A stretch of 64,000 nt of DNA, from contig NZ_JFZG01000008.1 of the NCBI RefSeq assembly GCF_000607165.1, forward strand, positions 310,001-374,000. Direction: 5' to 3'. Both the position numbers and the translations under genes were made by a program. Each line of letters opens with the position of its first letter. Position 1 is the first letter of the stretch. The DNA comes from Ralstonia pickettii (GTDB lineage: Bacteria; Pseudomonadota; Gammaproteobacteria; Burkholderiales; Burkholderiaceae). The notes beneath the pieces were generated by a model that worked only from the letters and a program-made list of their open reading frames with translations, was not told where the DNA came from and did no database searches. Below are positions 7,688-16,865 of the stretch, one piece after another.

Positions 7688-8041
7688 ACCACTCACCTGT
7701 CGAAAAAGGATGTCGGGTTCCGACGCGCAGGCGAGCGCCTGCCTCGGGCGTGTGCCCGAGCCTGGTTCAGGTCAACCGGAAACGAAGCGGCTGGACGTCA
7801 GCCGAGTGCGGGCAGATGTGGCGGCGGCGGCGCGCCGACGTCGTAGCCCGAACAGACGACAGGAGGAGGGAAGGGGCCGGGCCGCACGCACACGTCATCC
7901 ACGCGGGCGCGAGGGCCGGCGGCGAGGAGGGTGGCGCGAAGTCGGGACATGAAGACGAAGATTCGGAGAATCGAAGAATCAGAATTGGCCGATGGCGTTG
8001 GAGCAGCCTATCGGGGTCGCGCGCATAGCGCAAGGTTGGCG
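7688..8041. other. Gene-free interval, 354 bp
   Basis: This GC-rich stretch lies between the start of the DMT exporter and the end of rcnR. Frames open across it in several phases but none shows a ribosome binding site, family motif or codon pattern. I see no terminator with a T run, no repeats and no RNA-like structure. Confidence 0.5.
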
Positions 8042-8314
8042 CTACTTCAGGTACGACTTGATCACTTGCATCACCGTGTCGAGATCTTCCTGGCGCTGCG
8101 CCTCGGCGGGTTCCTTCACGACGTGATCCGTCAGGTGGCCCTCGATGACCGCCGCCATCAGCCCGTTGACCGCGCCGCGAATGGCCGCAATCTGCTGCAG
8201 GATGGCCGTGCAATCGCCCTCTTCAGCGAGTTGTTTTTCCAACGCTGCGGCTTGCCCCTGGATACGCCGCACGCGCGCCAGCAGCTTGGCTTTATCGCGG
8301 ATGGTATGGGCCAT
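8042..8314 (-). CDS. rcnR: Nickel/cobalt-sensing repressor RcnR
   Basis: The 90-residue product belongs to the CsoR/RcnR fold. It has all four nickel-cobalt ligands of RcnR at the same numbering as in E. coli: His3, Cys35, His60 and His64. That separates it from CsoR (copper) and FrmR (formaldehyde). RcnR is a cytoplasmic all-alpha tetramer that represses the divergent rcnA until Ni(II) or Co(II) binds. A matching operator lies between the two genes. Confidence 0.93.
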   Translation of the reverse strand: MAHTIRDKAKLLARVRRIQGQAAALEKQLAEEGDCTAILQQIAAIRGAVNGLMAAVIEGHLTDHVVKEPAEAQRQEDLDTVMQVIKSYLK

Positions 8315-8363
8315 GGATCAGGTATCGAGGTGGTGTAAATGATGCGGGAGGGTAGCATCACTA

Positions 8364-8378
8364 TACTAGGGGGGAGTA
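8364..8378. promoter_or_regulatory. RcnR operator
   Basis: TACT-A-GGGGGG-AGTA matches the RcnR half-site pattern TACT-G tract-AGTA. It lies 34 bp upstream of the rcnA start and about 50 bp from the rcnR start, so it can control both directions. No strong -35/-10 pair could be fixed by eye. Confidence 0.85.
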
Positions 8379-8412
8379 TATTTCGCCTACCCGAATTTAT
8401 TGACTGCCATCC

Positions 8413-9534
8413 ATGACCGCCTTCACCACCCTGCTACAGCAAGGCAACGCCTGGCTGTTCGTTCCCAGTGCGATCCTGCTGGGTGCGCTTCATGGCCTGG
8501 AGCCTGGGCATTCCAAGACGATGATGGCGGCGTTCATTGTTGCGATCCGCGGCACGCTCACGCAGGCGGTGTTGCTGGGGCTGTCGGCCACGGTGTCGCA
8601 CACGGCGGTGGTGTGGGCAGTAGCCATGGCAGGCCTGTACTTCGGCCGCAACTGGAACGCCGAAACCACCGAACCGTATTTTCAGGTGGTGTCTGCCGTG
8701 CTGATCGTGGCCGTGGCAGCGTGGATGATGTGGCGCACCTGGCGCAGTACCCACGCGGCGCACGACCACGACCACGACCATCATCACCATGATCACGATC
8801 ACGGCCATGACGAGGTTCAGCGCATCGACACCGGCCATGGCGTCGTGCAGTTGGCGATCTTTGAAGACGGCGTTCCGCCGCGCTTCCGGCTGACGCGCGA
8901 GGGCACGCGTGGCACCGCTTGGTCGGCCGAGCAGGTGCAGGTTGTGACCGAGCGGCCCGACGGCAGCCTGCAAACCTTCCGCTTCGTCCAGCGCGATGGC
9001 TTTCTGGAATCGGAGCAATCCATTCCCGAGCCGCACGCCTTTGTGGCGCGCCTGTCGCTTGGGCACGAACACCATCGGCATGACTATGACGTCACGTTCA
9101 CCGAGCACGACCACGACCATGGCGGGCTCGATGTGTCCTCTGCCGAATACCAGGACGCCCACGAACGCGCGCACGCCAACGACATCCGCCACCGCTTTGC
9201 CAACCGTGAAGTGACCACGGGCCAGATCATCGTGTTCGGGCTCACCGGCGGGCTGATTCCGTGCCCGGCGTCGATCACCGTGCTGCTGTTGTGCCTGCAA
9301 CTCAAGAAGATCACCTTGGGCGCAGCGCTGGTGCTGTGCTTCAGCATCGGGCTGGCGCTCACGCTGGTGGCGTCTGGCGCGCTGGCGGCGCTGAGCGTGA
9401 AACACGTCTCCCGCCGCTGGGGTGGCTTTGGTGAGTTTGCGCGCAAGGCGCCGTACCTCTCGGGCGCGCTGATTGCCCTGGTGGGGCTGTACGTGGGCTG
9501 GCAGGGCGTGCACGGGCTGATGCAACTGCCGTAG
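8413..9534 (+). CDS. rcnA: Nickel/cobalt efflux protein RcnA
   Basis: The product starts MTAFTTLLQQGNAWLFVPSA and is close to E. coli RcnA throughout, including ILLGALHGLEPGHSKTMMAA and FGLTGGLIPCPASITVLL. It is an inner-membrane exporter of Ni(II) and Co(II). A His/Asp-rich loop (residues about 114-132) is metal binding. At 373 residues it is about 100 longer than E. coli RcnA because of an inserted segment (about 137-229) followed by a second His cluster (231-236). The divergent rcnR regulates it. No strong ribosome binding site precedes the ATG. Confidence 0.93.
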   Translation: MTAFTTLLQQGNAWLFVPSAILLGALHGLEPGHSKTMMAAFIVAIRGTLTQAVLLGLSATVSHTAVVWAVAMAGLYFGRNWNAETTEPYFQVVSAVLIVAVAAWMMWRTWRSTHAAHDHDHDHHHHDHDHGHDEVQRIDTGHGVVQLAIFEDGVPPRFRLTREGTRGTAWSAEQVQVVTERPDGSLQTFRFVQRDGFLESEQSIPEPHAFVARLSLGHEHHRHDYDVTFTEHDHDHGGLDVSSAEYQDAHERAHANDIRHRFANREVTTGQIIVFGLTGGLIPCPASITVLLLCLQLKKITLGAALVLCFSIGLALTLVASGALAALSVKHVSRRWGGFGEFARKAPYLSGALIALVGLYVGWQGVHGLMQLP

Positions 9535-9746
9535 CAACGTCCACGTTTTTTTCTGCAAGGCTGCATCCACTGCCGCGCGGCCTGCGTATCTGCAGGTACA
9601 GGTTGGTGCGGCATGTTTTTCGTCGATGCAGTGTCAGGTTTGCATGCGCACCGCGACCAACCTGTGGGATCCGGGCGGCCACGCTCCGCCAGCGATCCGA
9701 TGGGATGCCGCCTCCGGCGGCACGTTCACCGCTCGAGGAGTTCACC

Positions 9747-10055
9747 ATGCATACCCGCCGCATTACCCTGGCCTTGCTTGCCACGCTTTCCGCTTCTGCC
9801 GCACTGTTCATCGCGCAACCGGCTTCGGCCGCGCAGGCCAAGTACGATCCATACACGCAAGGCGCCGTCGACAAGACGGACCCGTTCACGCAAGGTGCAG
9901 ACCGTCAGGCTGATACCTACGGCTATCTGTCGTGGAAGTACGATCGCTTCGATCCGTATGCGCAAGGCGCGGATCGGCAAGCCAGCGCACATGATGCGCT
10001 CACATGGCGCGGCGATACGCGCTACCCCGGCGGCACGGACGGCGCAAGCGCGTGA
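9747..10055 (+). CDS. Small exported protein with DPYTQGA repeats
   Basis: ATG at 9747 follows CGAGGAG. The 102-residue product has a signal peptide ending ASAAQA. The mature part holds three copies of a motif: DPYTQGAVDKT, DPFTQGADRQA and DPYAQGADRQA, separated by YGYLSWKYDRF. It is periplasmic or secreted. No known domain was recognised. Its repeats and the strong ribosome binding site support a real gene. Confidence 0.7.
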   Translation: MHTRRITLALLATLSASAALFIAQPASAAQAKYDPYTQGAVDKTDPFTQGADRQADTYGYLSWKYDRFDPYAQGADRQASAHDALTWRGDTRYPGGTDGASA

Positions 10056-10113
10056 TTGGCTGCGTATGGCATGAGAGGGGCCCCTAAGAGACACGGCCCC
10101 CTCTGCGCCGGCA

Positions 10114-11010
10114 TCACGTCGACGGCGTTGCCCCCTCGACGATCCGGTCGTACAGCGCACGCGCCGCAGGCGACAACTGCGCCGCCTTGCGCGTGACGAG
10201 CACCAGCGTGCGCGACACCTCCGGCTCGACCAGTTCCACCGTGCGGATCATCGGATACGCATTCTTCTGAATGGCGAGCCGCGGCACCACCGCCGCGCCC
10301 AACCCTTCCGCCACCAAGCCGAGTGCTGTTGAACTGCGCTGCACTTCGTAGAACGAATGCAGCGTGACGCCGCTCGCCTTGAGCGCGCCATCGAGCAGGC
10401 TGCGGTTGCCGCTGACCTCGCCGGCAAAGATGAGCGGGTGGGGCTGCAAGGCTTGCCATCGGATGCGGCGGCGCTTGGCCAACGGATGATCGTCGCGGCA
10501 GACAAGGACATACGGATCGCTCGTCAGCGGCACGCTCACCAACTCCGGATGCTGGTCGCCCGCAATGCTGATGCCGAACTCGGCCTCACGCCGCAGCACC
10601 GCTTGCAGCACAGACGCCGATGCATGGTCGAGAATCTTCACGCGATCGTGCGGGCGGTGCTCGGAGAACGCGCGCAAGATGCGCGGCAGATATTGCACAC
10701 CCACCGTCGGCACGCACGCGATCGTGATGTCGCCGCGCTGGCTCAGGCCGGTCTCGCGAATCTCCGTGAGCGCATCGGACAGCTCGTTGAGCAGACGCCG
10801 CGCCTGCGGCAGGAAGCGTTCACCGATTTCCGTCAGCTCGGTCCGGCGCGTGGTGCGCTCCACCAGCGCGACGCCCAGGAACGCCTCCAACTTGCGCAGG
10901 CGCTGCGTGATCGCAGTCTGCGTCACGTGCAGCGTGTCAGCGGCTTGCGTAAAGCTGCCGCACTCCGCAATCGCCACGAATGCCTGCACGCCCAGCGTAT
11001 CGATTTTCAT
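10114..11010 (-). CDS. LysR-family transcriptional regulator
   Basis: The 298-residue product has a canonical LysR helix-turn-helix (GSFTQAADTLHVTQTAITQRLRKLE) and an effector-binding domain with GDITIACVPTVGVQYLPRILRAFSE. It is divergent from tam with about 90 bp between, so tam may be its target, which would be unusual. The effector is unknown. Confidence 0.9.
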   Translation of the reverse strand: MKIDTLGVQAFVAIAECGSFTQAADTLHVTQTAITQRLRKLEAFLGVALVERTTRRTELTEIGERFLPQARRLLNELSDALTEIRETGLSQRGDITIACVPTVGVQYLPRILRAFSEHRPHDRVKILDHASASVLQAVLRREAEFGISIAGDQHPELVSVPLTSDPYVLVCRDDHPLAKRRRIRWQALQPHPLIFAGEVSGNRSLLDGALKASGVTLHSFYEVQRSSTALGLVAEGLGAAVVPRLAIQKNAYPMIRTVELVEPEVSRTLVLVTRKAAQLSPAARALYDRIVEGATPST

Positions 11011-11102
11011 CAGCGTCGTGAATCAATCTGGAAATTGAATTCATTTTACTGATCGATCAGGAAACCGGACACTCCGCACATCGGCAAACGAAGGAGCGCA
11101 TC

Positions 11103-11882
11103 GTGACGACCCCACACGATTGGTACGCGAAACAGTACGTGCAATTTGAGGACGAGCGCACGCGACCCGTCCGGGACCTGCTGGCCGCAGTGCCGCCTAC
11201 GCCCATCCATATCGCCATCGACATCGGCTGCGGTCCGGGCAATTCGACGGAAGCGCTGATGGCGCGTGCGCCCGCCGCAGCCATTCGCGGCACCGACGCC
11301 TCGCCCGACATGATCCAAGCCGCACGCAAGCGCCTGCCCGACGTGCGCTTCGATGTCGCCGACATTGCTGCGTGGGATGAGCCCGGCGCGTACGACCTGA
11401 TCCTCGCCAATGCGGTGCTGCAATGGCTGCCGTCGCATGAAACGCTGTTTCCGAAGCTCATCGGCAAGCTGGCGGCCGGTGGCCACCTGGCTGTGCAGAT
11501 GCCGGACAACCTCGATGAGCCGGCGCACCGCCTGATGCGCGAAGTGGCCGCTACGGGGCCGTGGGCCGGCAAGCTCACGGGTGTGGAGCGCACGGAGCGC
11601 TTCGATGCGCGCCGCTATTACGCAATGCTGTCGCCGCTGTGCGCGCGCGTCGACGTATGGCGCACCACGTACATGCACCCGCTGCAAGGCGGGGCGGATG
11701 CGGTGGTCGAATGGTTCAAGGGCAGCGCGTTGCGGCCGTTCCTGGCAGCGTTGAGCGAGGATGAGCGCCCCGCGTTCCTCACGCGCTATCGAGACGCGAT
11801 CGCCCAGGCGTATCCGGCCCTCGACGACGGCACGGTGTTGCTGCCATTTCCGCGCCTGTTCATCGTGGCCACGCGCAAGTAG
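11103..11882 (+). CDS. tam: Trans-aconitate 2-methyltransferase
   Basis: The 259-residue product starts with the family-typical DWYAKQYVQFEDERTRP and has the SAM-binding motif AIDIGCGPGNSTEAL (about residues 38-52), then GTDASPDMIQAARKRLP and LILANAVLQWLP. It methylates trans-aconitate, a by-product that inhibits aconitase, in the cytoplasm. Start GTG at 11103 with AAGGAG upstream. A terminator follows. Confidence 0.93.
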   Translation: MTTPHDWYAKQYVQFEDERTRPVRDLLAAVPPTPIHIAIDIGCGPGNSTEALMARAPAAAIRGTDASPDMIQAARKRLPDVRFDVADIAAWDEPGAYDLILANAVLQWLPSHETLFPKLIGKLAAGGHLAVQMPDNLDEPAHRLMREVAATGPWAGKLTGVERTERFDARRYYAMLSPLCARVDVWRTTYMHPLQGGADAVVEWFKGSALRPFLAALSEDERPAFLTRYRDAIAQAYPALDDGTVLLPFPRLFIVATRK

Positions 11883-11914
11883 CTGGAGTTTCAGAAACAG
11901 AAACGCCAGCCACG

Positions 11915-11949
11915 AAAAAAGCCCGCTGATGCTGCCGCGGGCTTTTTTT
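11915..11949. terminator. Bidirectional terminator between tam and allE
   Basis: AAAAAAGCCCGC, a ten-base loop, then GCGGGCTTTTTTT. The A and T runs on both sides let it stop transcripts of the two convergent genes. Confidence 0.9.
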
Positions 11950-11967
11950 GTCCGACCGCTGCGACGC

Positions 11968-12804
11968 TTAGCGCGCCGGGTTCAGGGTCAGGTTCATGTG
12001 ACGGTTCACATCCTTGTACAGCAGGTAACGGAAGCGGCCCGGGCCACCCGAATAGCAGGCTTGCGGGCAGAACGCGCGCAGCCACATGAAATCGCCGGCT
12101 TCGACCTCGACCCAGTCCTGGTTCAGGCGATAGACAGCCTTGCCTTCGAGCACATACAGGCCGTGTTCCATCACATGGGTTTCGGCAAACGGAATCACGC
12201 CGCCCGGCTCGAACGTCACGATGTTCACGTGCATGTCGTGGCGCATGTCGCTCATGTCGACAAAGCGCGTCGTCACCCAGGCGCCGTTGGTGCCCGGCAT
12301 CGGGATCGGCTCGACATCCTGTTCGTTGGTGACGAAGGCTTCCGGCAAGGGAATGCCATCCACGACCTGGTAGTGCTTGCGGATCCAGTGGAAGCGCACC
12401 GCGGCATCGCTGAGGTTGTGCAGCGTCCAGTCGGCGCCCGGGGGAATGAACGCGTACCCGCCCGGCGTGAGCGTGTGCTTCTTGCCCTGCAGCGTCAGCT
12501 CGGCTTGGCCTTCAACAACGAACAGCACGGCTTCGGCGTTCTTGTCCTGCTCGGGCTTGTCGCTGCCGCCGCCCGGGTTCACTTCAACGATGTACTGCGA
12601 GAAGGTCTCGGCAAAGCCCGAGAGCGGGCGGGCGATCACCCACAGGCGCGTGTTGGTCCAGAACGGCAGCCAGCTCGTGACGATGTCGCGCATCACCCCT
12701 TTGGGGATCACCGCGTACGCCTCGGTGAACATCGCGCGATCGGTCAGCAGATCCGTCTGCGGCGGATGGCCGCCATGCGGCGCGTAATACGTGGTCTTAG
12801 ACAT
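11968..12804 (-). CDS. allE: (S)-ureidoglycine aminohydrolase
   Basis: The 278-residue bicupin begins MSKTTYYAPHGG and contains two cupin halves (ALFVVEGQAELTL type and ETHVMEHGLYVLEGKAVYRL). The second half holds the manganese-ligand pattern H-x(3)-H seen in AllE/YlbA. It releases ammonia from ureidoglycine in allantoin breakdown. No other allantoin gene is adjacent, so it is an orphan here. The ribosome binding site is weak; ATG 12804 was chosen by family alignment. Confidence 0.88.
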   Translation of the reverse strand: MSKTTYYAPHGGHPPQTDLLTDRAMFTEAYAVIPKGVMRDIVTSWLPFWTNTRLWVIARPLSGFAETFSQYIVEVNPGGGSDKPEQDKNAEAVLFVVEGQAELTLQGKKHTLTPGGYAFIPPGADWTLHNLSDAAVRFHWIRKHYQVVDGIPLPEAFVTNEQDVEPIPMPGTNGAWVTTRFVDMSDMRHDMHVNIVTFEPGGVIPFAETHVMEHGLYVLEGKAVYRLNQDWVEVEAGDFMWLRAFCPQACYSGGPGRFRYLLYKDVNRHMNLTLNPAR

Positions 12805-12970
12805 ATTGCATTCAGGCAATGGGTTGGTCCGGCCCCGGGCGCAAACAGCATCGGGCGGTTCGTACACGGGCGGCGTTGACGATAGCGAAGTCACTCACAA
12901 TCGACCAATTAAATGTTGCGATGACTTCCATTCGATTTGCCACTACCCACTGGCCCCTGCGGTGCGCAGA

Positions 12971-13903
12971 TCAGCGCGCCAGCATCAGGTCCAAGTTCTG
13001 GACCGCCGCGCCTGAGGCGCCTTTGCCGAGGTTGTCGAACACCGCCGTGAGCAAGACCTGACCGTGGCCATTGGCGAACACACCCAGACGCATGTCGTTG
13101 GTGCCGTTGAGCGCCTGGGGATCCAGATGCGGCAAGGCCGAAGACACCTGCAGCGGCATCACCTCCACATGCCGCGCACCAGCGTAGTGGTCGGTCAGAC
13201 ACGCGTGCAGCGCGGCCGCATCAACGCCGGTGTTGAGCAGGCGCAGTTCCAACGGCACCGTCAACACGATGCCCTGGCGATATGCGCCGTAGGCCGGGAC
13301 GAACATCGGCCGCTGCGTGAGCCCCGCATGCAACTGGATCTCCGGCGTGTGCTTGTGTGCCAGGCCCAGCCCATACACCTGGAACGGCAATGCATGCGCT
13401 GCTTCCGGCCCCTCGTAGGTTTCCACCGCGGCGCGGCCACCCCCCGAATAGCCGGACACGGCATGAATGCTGGTCGGGTAATCCGCCGGCACGAGGCCCG
13501 CCTGCACGAGCGGGCGCAGCAGCCCAATCGCGCCGGTCGGATAGCAGCCCGGGTTGGTCACGTGCGACGCTGCGGCAACGCGATCGGCTTGCGCTTCGTT
13601 CATCTCCGGAAAGCCATACACCCAGCCCGGCGTGGTGCGATGCGCGGAGCTGGCGTCGATCACACGCACGCCCGGGTTGACGATGGCCGCCACCGCCTCG
13701 CGCGCAGCCGCATCGGGCAGGCACAGGATGGCGATATCGCAGGCGTTGATGGCCTCGGCGCGGCGTTGCGCATCTTTGCGCGCGGCGGCGGGTAGCGTCA
13801 GCAGTTTCAGGTCTTGCCGCTCCACACGGCCGCGCAGCCGCTCGTGAATCTGCAGGCCGGTGGTGCCTTGGTCGCCATCAATGAAGACGAGGGGAGTGGA
13901 CAT
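12971..13903 (-). CDS. argC: N-acetyl-gamma-glutamyl-phosphate reductase, short type
   Basis: The 310-residue product has the nucleotide-binding start [18 protein letters not shown], the catalytic Cys120 in [16 protein letters not shown] and [10 protein letters not shown]. Its length fits the short (type 2) ArgC class. It reduces N-acetylglutamyl phosphate in arginine synthesis using NADPH. Many bacteria carry this copy apart from other arg genes. A LysR gene is divergent from it, 115 bp away, and may control it. Confidence 0.92.
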   Translation of the reverse strand: MSTPLVFIDGDQGTTGLQIHERLRGRVERQDLKLLTLPAAARKDAQRRAEAINACDIAILCLPDAAAREAVAAIVNPGVRVIDASSAHRTTPGWVYGFPEMNEAQADRVAAASHVTNPGCYPTGAIGLLRPLVQAGLVPADYPTSIHAVSGYSGGGRAAVETYEGPEAAHALPFQVYGLGLAHKHTPEIQLHAGLTQRPMFVPAYGAYRQGIVLTVPLELRLLNTGVDAAALHACLTDHYAGARHVEVMPLQVSSALPHLDPQALNGTNDMRLGVFANGHGQVLLTAVFDNLGKGASGAAVQNLDLMLAR

Positions 13904-14000
13904 GACGGGGCGCTCCAGTGGAAAGAGAGTAGTGGCAAATGCGAACCCCCATCTTCGAGCGGCACCTAGAATATGAAAAGTTGAATTTCCCAACCATCAC

Positions 14001-14017
14001 ATTCAGCTTTTCTGAAT
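14001..14017. promoter_or_regulatory. Inverted repeat between argC and the LysR gene
   Basis: ATTCAG-CTTTT-CTGAAT is a perfect 6-bp inverted repeat with a 5-bp spacer. It ends one base before the LysR start codon. It fits a LysR binding box that would autoregulate the regulator and act on the argC promoter. The placement over the ribosome binding region is unusual. Confidence 0.55.
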
Positions 14018-14018
14018 C

Positions 14019-14903
14019 ATGCGAGAAATCAGTCTGGACCGCCTGCGCACCCTCGTGGAAGTGGCCGGCCGCGGCTCGTTTGCCGACGCGGCTCGGGCCC
14101 TGCATCTCGCGGCGCCCACGGTCAGCCTGCACATCGCCGAGCTGGAAGACCGCGTGGGCGCGCAACTTCTCTCACGCAAGCGCGGGCAGGTGCAGCCCAC
14201 CGCCATTGGCGAGGTGATGGTGGACCGCGCCCGCAAGCTGCTCGCCGATGCCGAACAGGCGCTGGACGATATCCAACGGCAAGTGCAGGGCCTGAGCGGG
14301 CGCGTGCGGCTGGGCGCTTCCACCGGGGCGATCGCACATCTGCTGCCACAGGCGTTGGACGTGCTGCGGCAAGACCACCCCGCCATCGACGTGCAGGTGG
14401 CGGTGCTCACCTCACAGGAAACGCTGGTGGGGCTCGCCGATGGGGCCTTGGATATTGGCCTGGTGGCGCTGCCGCAATCGCAGGTGGCCGGCCTCGCCAT
14501 CAAACCGTGGCGGCGCGACCCAGTCATGGCGTTCCTGCCGGCGCACTGGACGAGCCCGGCGCGCATCACGCCCGCGTGGCTGTCTGCACAACCGCTGATC
14601 CTGAACGACGCCACCACACGACTCTCGCGCCAGACGACCGAATGGTTCGCGGCGGGCGGCCATCATCCCGTACCGCGCATCCAGCTCAACTACAACGACG
14701 CCATCAAGAGCCTGGTCGCGGCCGGTTATGGTGCAACGCTGCTGCCGCATGAGGCATCGGACGCGCCATCGGATACGCGCATCACCATGCGCCCGCTGCG
14801 GCCCGCCTTGTGGCGAGAGCTTGGTATCGCCCACCGGGCCGGTCATGTAGAGCGATCGACACAGCACGTGCTCGACGTGCTTTGGATGCTCCGGGCGAAA
14901 TAG
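14019..14903 (+). CDS. LysR-family transcriptional regulator divergent from argC
   Basis: The 294-residue product has helix-turn-helix GSFADAARALHLAAPTVSLHIAELE and an effector domain from SGRVRLGASTGAIAHLLPQALD. Divergence from argC suggests that gene as the target, although LysR control of argC is not classic. The ATG sits immediately after an inverted repeat. Confidence 0.9.
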   Translation: MREISLDRLRTLVEVAGRGSFADAARALHLAAPTVSLHIAELEDRVGAQLLSRKRGQVQPTAIGEVMVDRARKLLADAEQALDDIQRQVQGLSGRVRLGASTGAIAHLLPQALDVLRQDHPAIDVQVAVLTSQETLVGLADGALDIGLVALPQSQVAGLAIKPWRRDPVMAFLPAHWTSPARITPAWLSAQPLILNDATTRLSRQTTEWFAAGGHHPVPRIQLNYNDAIKSLVAAGYGATLLPHEASDAPSDTRITMRPLRPALWRELGIAHRAGHVERSTQHVLDVLWMLRAK

Positions 14904-14957
14904 CGCATTGCACGCCTCGAAATCGTGACGAGGCGCAGAATCCCGCTTGAATAAAGT

Positions 14958-14986
14958 TTGACTTCTTGTGTCGCGACAACTATCGT
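14958..14986 (+). promoter_or_regulatory. Candidate promoter for the MFS gene with operator-like palindrome
   Basis: TTGACT and TATCGT are 17 bp apart. The perfect palindrome TGTCGCGACA (14969-14978) lies between them, where a repressor would block RNA polymerase. A second imperfect palindrome TATCGTAAGATA starts at the -10. Confidence 0.5.
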
Positions 14987-15079
14987 AAGATATGTTTTCT
15001 GACACAACGCGGCGTGCCTGCCGGCCGATTCCGGCTCCAGCCTGCGCGCGCCGCCGCCTCCCTTTCTTCGCTCGCCCTC

Positions 15080-16381
15080 ATGCCCTTACTTGATTCTTCG
15101 CGCGAGCGCCGGTTGCTCTGGCTGCTCGCGCTCACGCAGTTCACCGTCATCATGGATTTCATGGTGATGATGCCGCTTGGTCCGCAGATCATGCATACGT
15201 TTGGCATCGGTCCGGCGGCGTTCGCCACGGCGGTGTCGGTGTATTCGCTGTGCTCGGGTGCTTCCGGCCTGCTGGCCGCCACCTATGTCGACCGCTTTGA
15301 CCGGCGCCGCCTGCTGCTGACCGTCTACGGCCTCTTCACGCTGGCCAACCTGGCCTGCGCGCTGTCGGGCAGCTACGGCATGCTGCTGTTTGCCCGCGCC
15401 TTTGCGGGCGTCACGGGCGGCGTGCTCGGGTCGATCATCATGGCCGTGCTGTCAGACGTGGTGCCACCCGCACGGCGCGGCGCCGCCACTGGTGTGGTGA
15501 TGTCGTCGTTTGCGCTGGCGGCCATGGCGGGCGTGCCCGTGGGCATTGCCATTGGCGCGCACTTCGGCTGGTCGGCGCCGTTCTTCCTGCTGACAGCGCT
15601 CACGGTGCTGATCTGGCTGGGCGCACGGCAGACCATTCCGCCGCTGGCCGAACATCTGGCAGGCAAGCGCAGCCAGACGCTGGGCGAGATCCTTTCCGGC
15701 CTGTGGCAATTGCTCACCAACCCGCGCCACCTGCGCGCCTTTGTGCTGACTTTCGTGATGATGGGCTCGCACATGATGGTGATTCCGTTCATCTCGCCGG
15801 TGCTGGTGGCCAACCACGGGGTGTCGCCAGAAAACCTGTCATGGCTGTATGTGGCCGGCGGCGCGGCGTCGTTCTTCAGCTCGCGCGCCGTGGGCAAGCT
15901 GGCCGACCGTTACGGCCGCCGCCGCGTGTTCGTGGGCGCCGCACTGCTGGCGTTCATCCCGGTGCTGGTGATGACGCATCTGCCCGACTGGCCCTTCATC
16001 GGCATGCTGCTGTTCTTCCCGTTCTTCATGGTGATCCTCTCCAGCCGTATGGTGCCGATGCAAGCGCTGATGACGACGGTGCCCGCCCCGCAGGTGCGCG
16101 GTGCGTTTCTGTCGGCCAACAGCGCTGTGATGTCGGTGGGTACCGGCGTAGGTGCGTGGCTGGGCGGGCTTCTGCTGTCCAGTGGCGCGGGTGGACGCAT
16201 CGAAGGCTATGGCCTCAACGGCTGGCTGGCCGTGGTGGCGGGGTTGTTCTGCGTGTTCTGGGTGAGCCAGGTGAAGGGATCCGATACGCACGGCGACCCG
16301 TCGCTGGGTGCCTCTCCGGCATCCGCCGGAGCGTCCGGTCCGCAAACGGCGCCGCAAGCGCCGCGAGCCGAAAAGGCCTGA
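15080..16381 (+). CDS. MFS transporter, DHA1-like drug or metabolite exporter
   Basis: The product of about 433 residues has 12 hydrophobic helices. It carries MFS motif A (GKLADRYGRRRVFVGA in the second half, YVDRFDRRRLLL in the first) and the first-helix pattern LLALTQFTVIMDFMVMMPLGP. It is an inner-membrane proton-driven transporter; the substrate is unknown. A proline/alanine-rich tail of about 35 residues follows the last helix. ATG 15080 (MPLLDSSRERRLL) is preferred over upstream in-frame sequence that lacks membrane character and overlaps the promoter. Confidence 0.88.
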   Translation: MPLLDSSRERRLLWLLALTQFTVIMDFMVMMPLGPQIMHTFGIGPAAFATAVSVYSLCSGASGLLAATYVDRFDRRRLLLTVYGLFTLANLACALSGSYGMLLFARAFAGVTGGVLGSIIMAVLSDVVPPARRGAATGVVMSSFALAAMAGVPVGIAIGAHFGWSAPFFLLTALTVLIWLGARQTIPPLAEHLAGKRSQTLGEILSGLWQLLTNPRHLRAFVLTFVMMGSHMMVIPFISPVLVANHGVSPENLSWLYVAGGAASFFSSRAVGKLADRYGRRRVFVGAALLAFIPVLVMTHLPDWPFIGMLLFFPFFMVILSSRMVPMQALMTTVPAPQVRGAFLSANSAVMSVGTGVGAWLGGLLLSSGAGGRIEGYGLNGWLAVVAGLFCVFWVSQVKGSDTHGDPSLGASPASAGASGPQTAPQAPRAEKA

Positions 16382-16385
16382 GGAG

Positions 16386-16817
16386 TTATTCGGCTTCCAG
16401 CACCATCTTCAGCTTCACCAGGTCACGCTGCACCCATTCGGCATCGGCGTTGAATTGTGCGTCGTCCATGTTCGGTTGCTGAAACAGCGTGAGCGAGACG
16501 GTAGTGCCCGCGCCGTTGCGCACCACGCGCAGCGGCACGTAGACGATCGATCCGTCCGGCAGGCGGACCCAGTGATCGGCAATGCCAAATTCATTGGGCG
16601 GGCTGAAGCGGATGAACACGCTGCCTTCGTCGCTGTTGGGTGCGGCCTTGGCAATCCACTCGTCGGGTGCCGCGCCCGAACCCTGTGTGCCGGGCGCAAG
16701 CCCTTCCGACAGGCCTGTCGCCCAGATCGGGAAGTTCAGCGGCTCGGCCAGGAACGTGGCCACATCATCGAAGTGACGCTCGACATTCACGCTTAGGGTG
16801 CGGACGTTGTGCAGCAT
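16386..16817 (-). CDS. SRPBCC-fold (polyketide cyclase/START-like) protein
   Basis: The 143-residue product begins with a beta strand and helix (VRTLSVNVERHFDDVATFLAEPLNFPIWATGLSEG) and ends with a long C-terminal helix (DLVKLKMVLEAE). This is the layout of small SRPBCC ligand-binding proteins. No catalytic residues can be identified. It converges with the MFS gene, with 4 bp between the stops. Confidence 0.65.
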   Translation of the reverse strand: MLHNVRTLSVNVERHFDDVATFLAEPLNFPIWATGLSEGLAPGTQGSGAAPDEWIAKAAPNSDEGSVFIRFSPPNEFGIADHWVRLPDGSIVYVPLRVVRNGAGTTVSLTLFQQPNMDDAQFNADAEWVQRDLVKLKMVLEAE

Positions 16818-16865
16818 GTGGCCTCCGTGGGCGGTGCGCGCCGTGCGAGGCAGTATATGCGGCGC

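Noticed and set aside
7767-8213. Overlapping open frames between the DMT exporter and rcnR
   Set aside because: They run antisense to rcnR or through arginine-rich GC-biased sequence without start signals.
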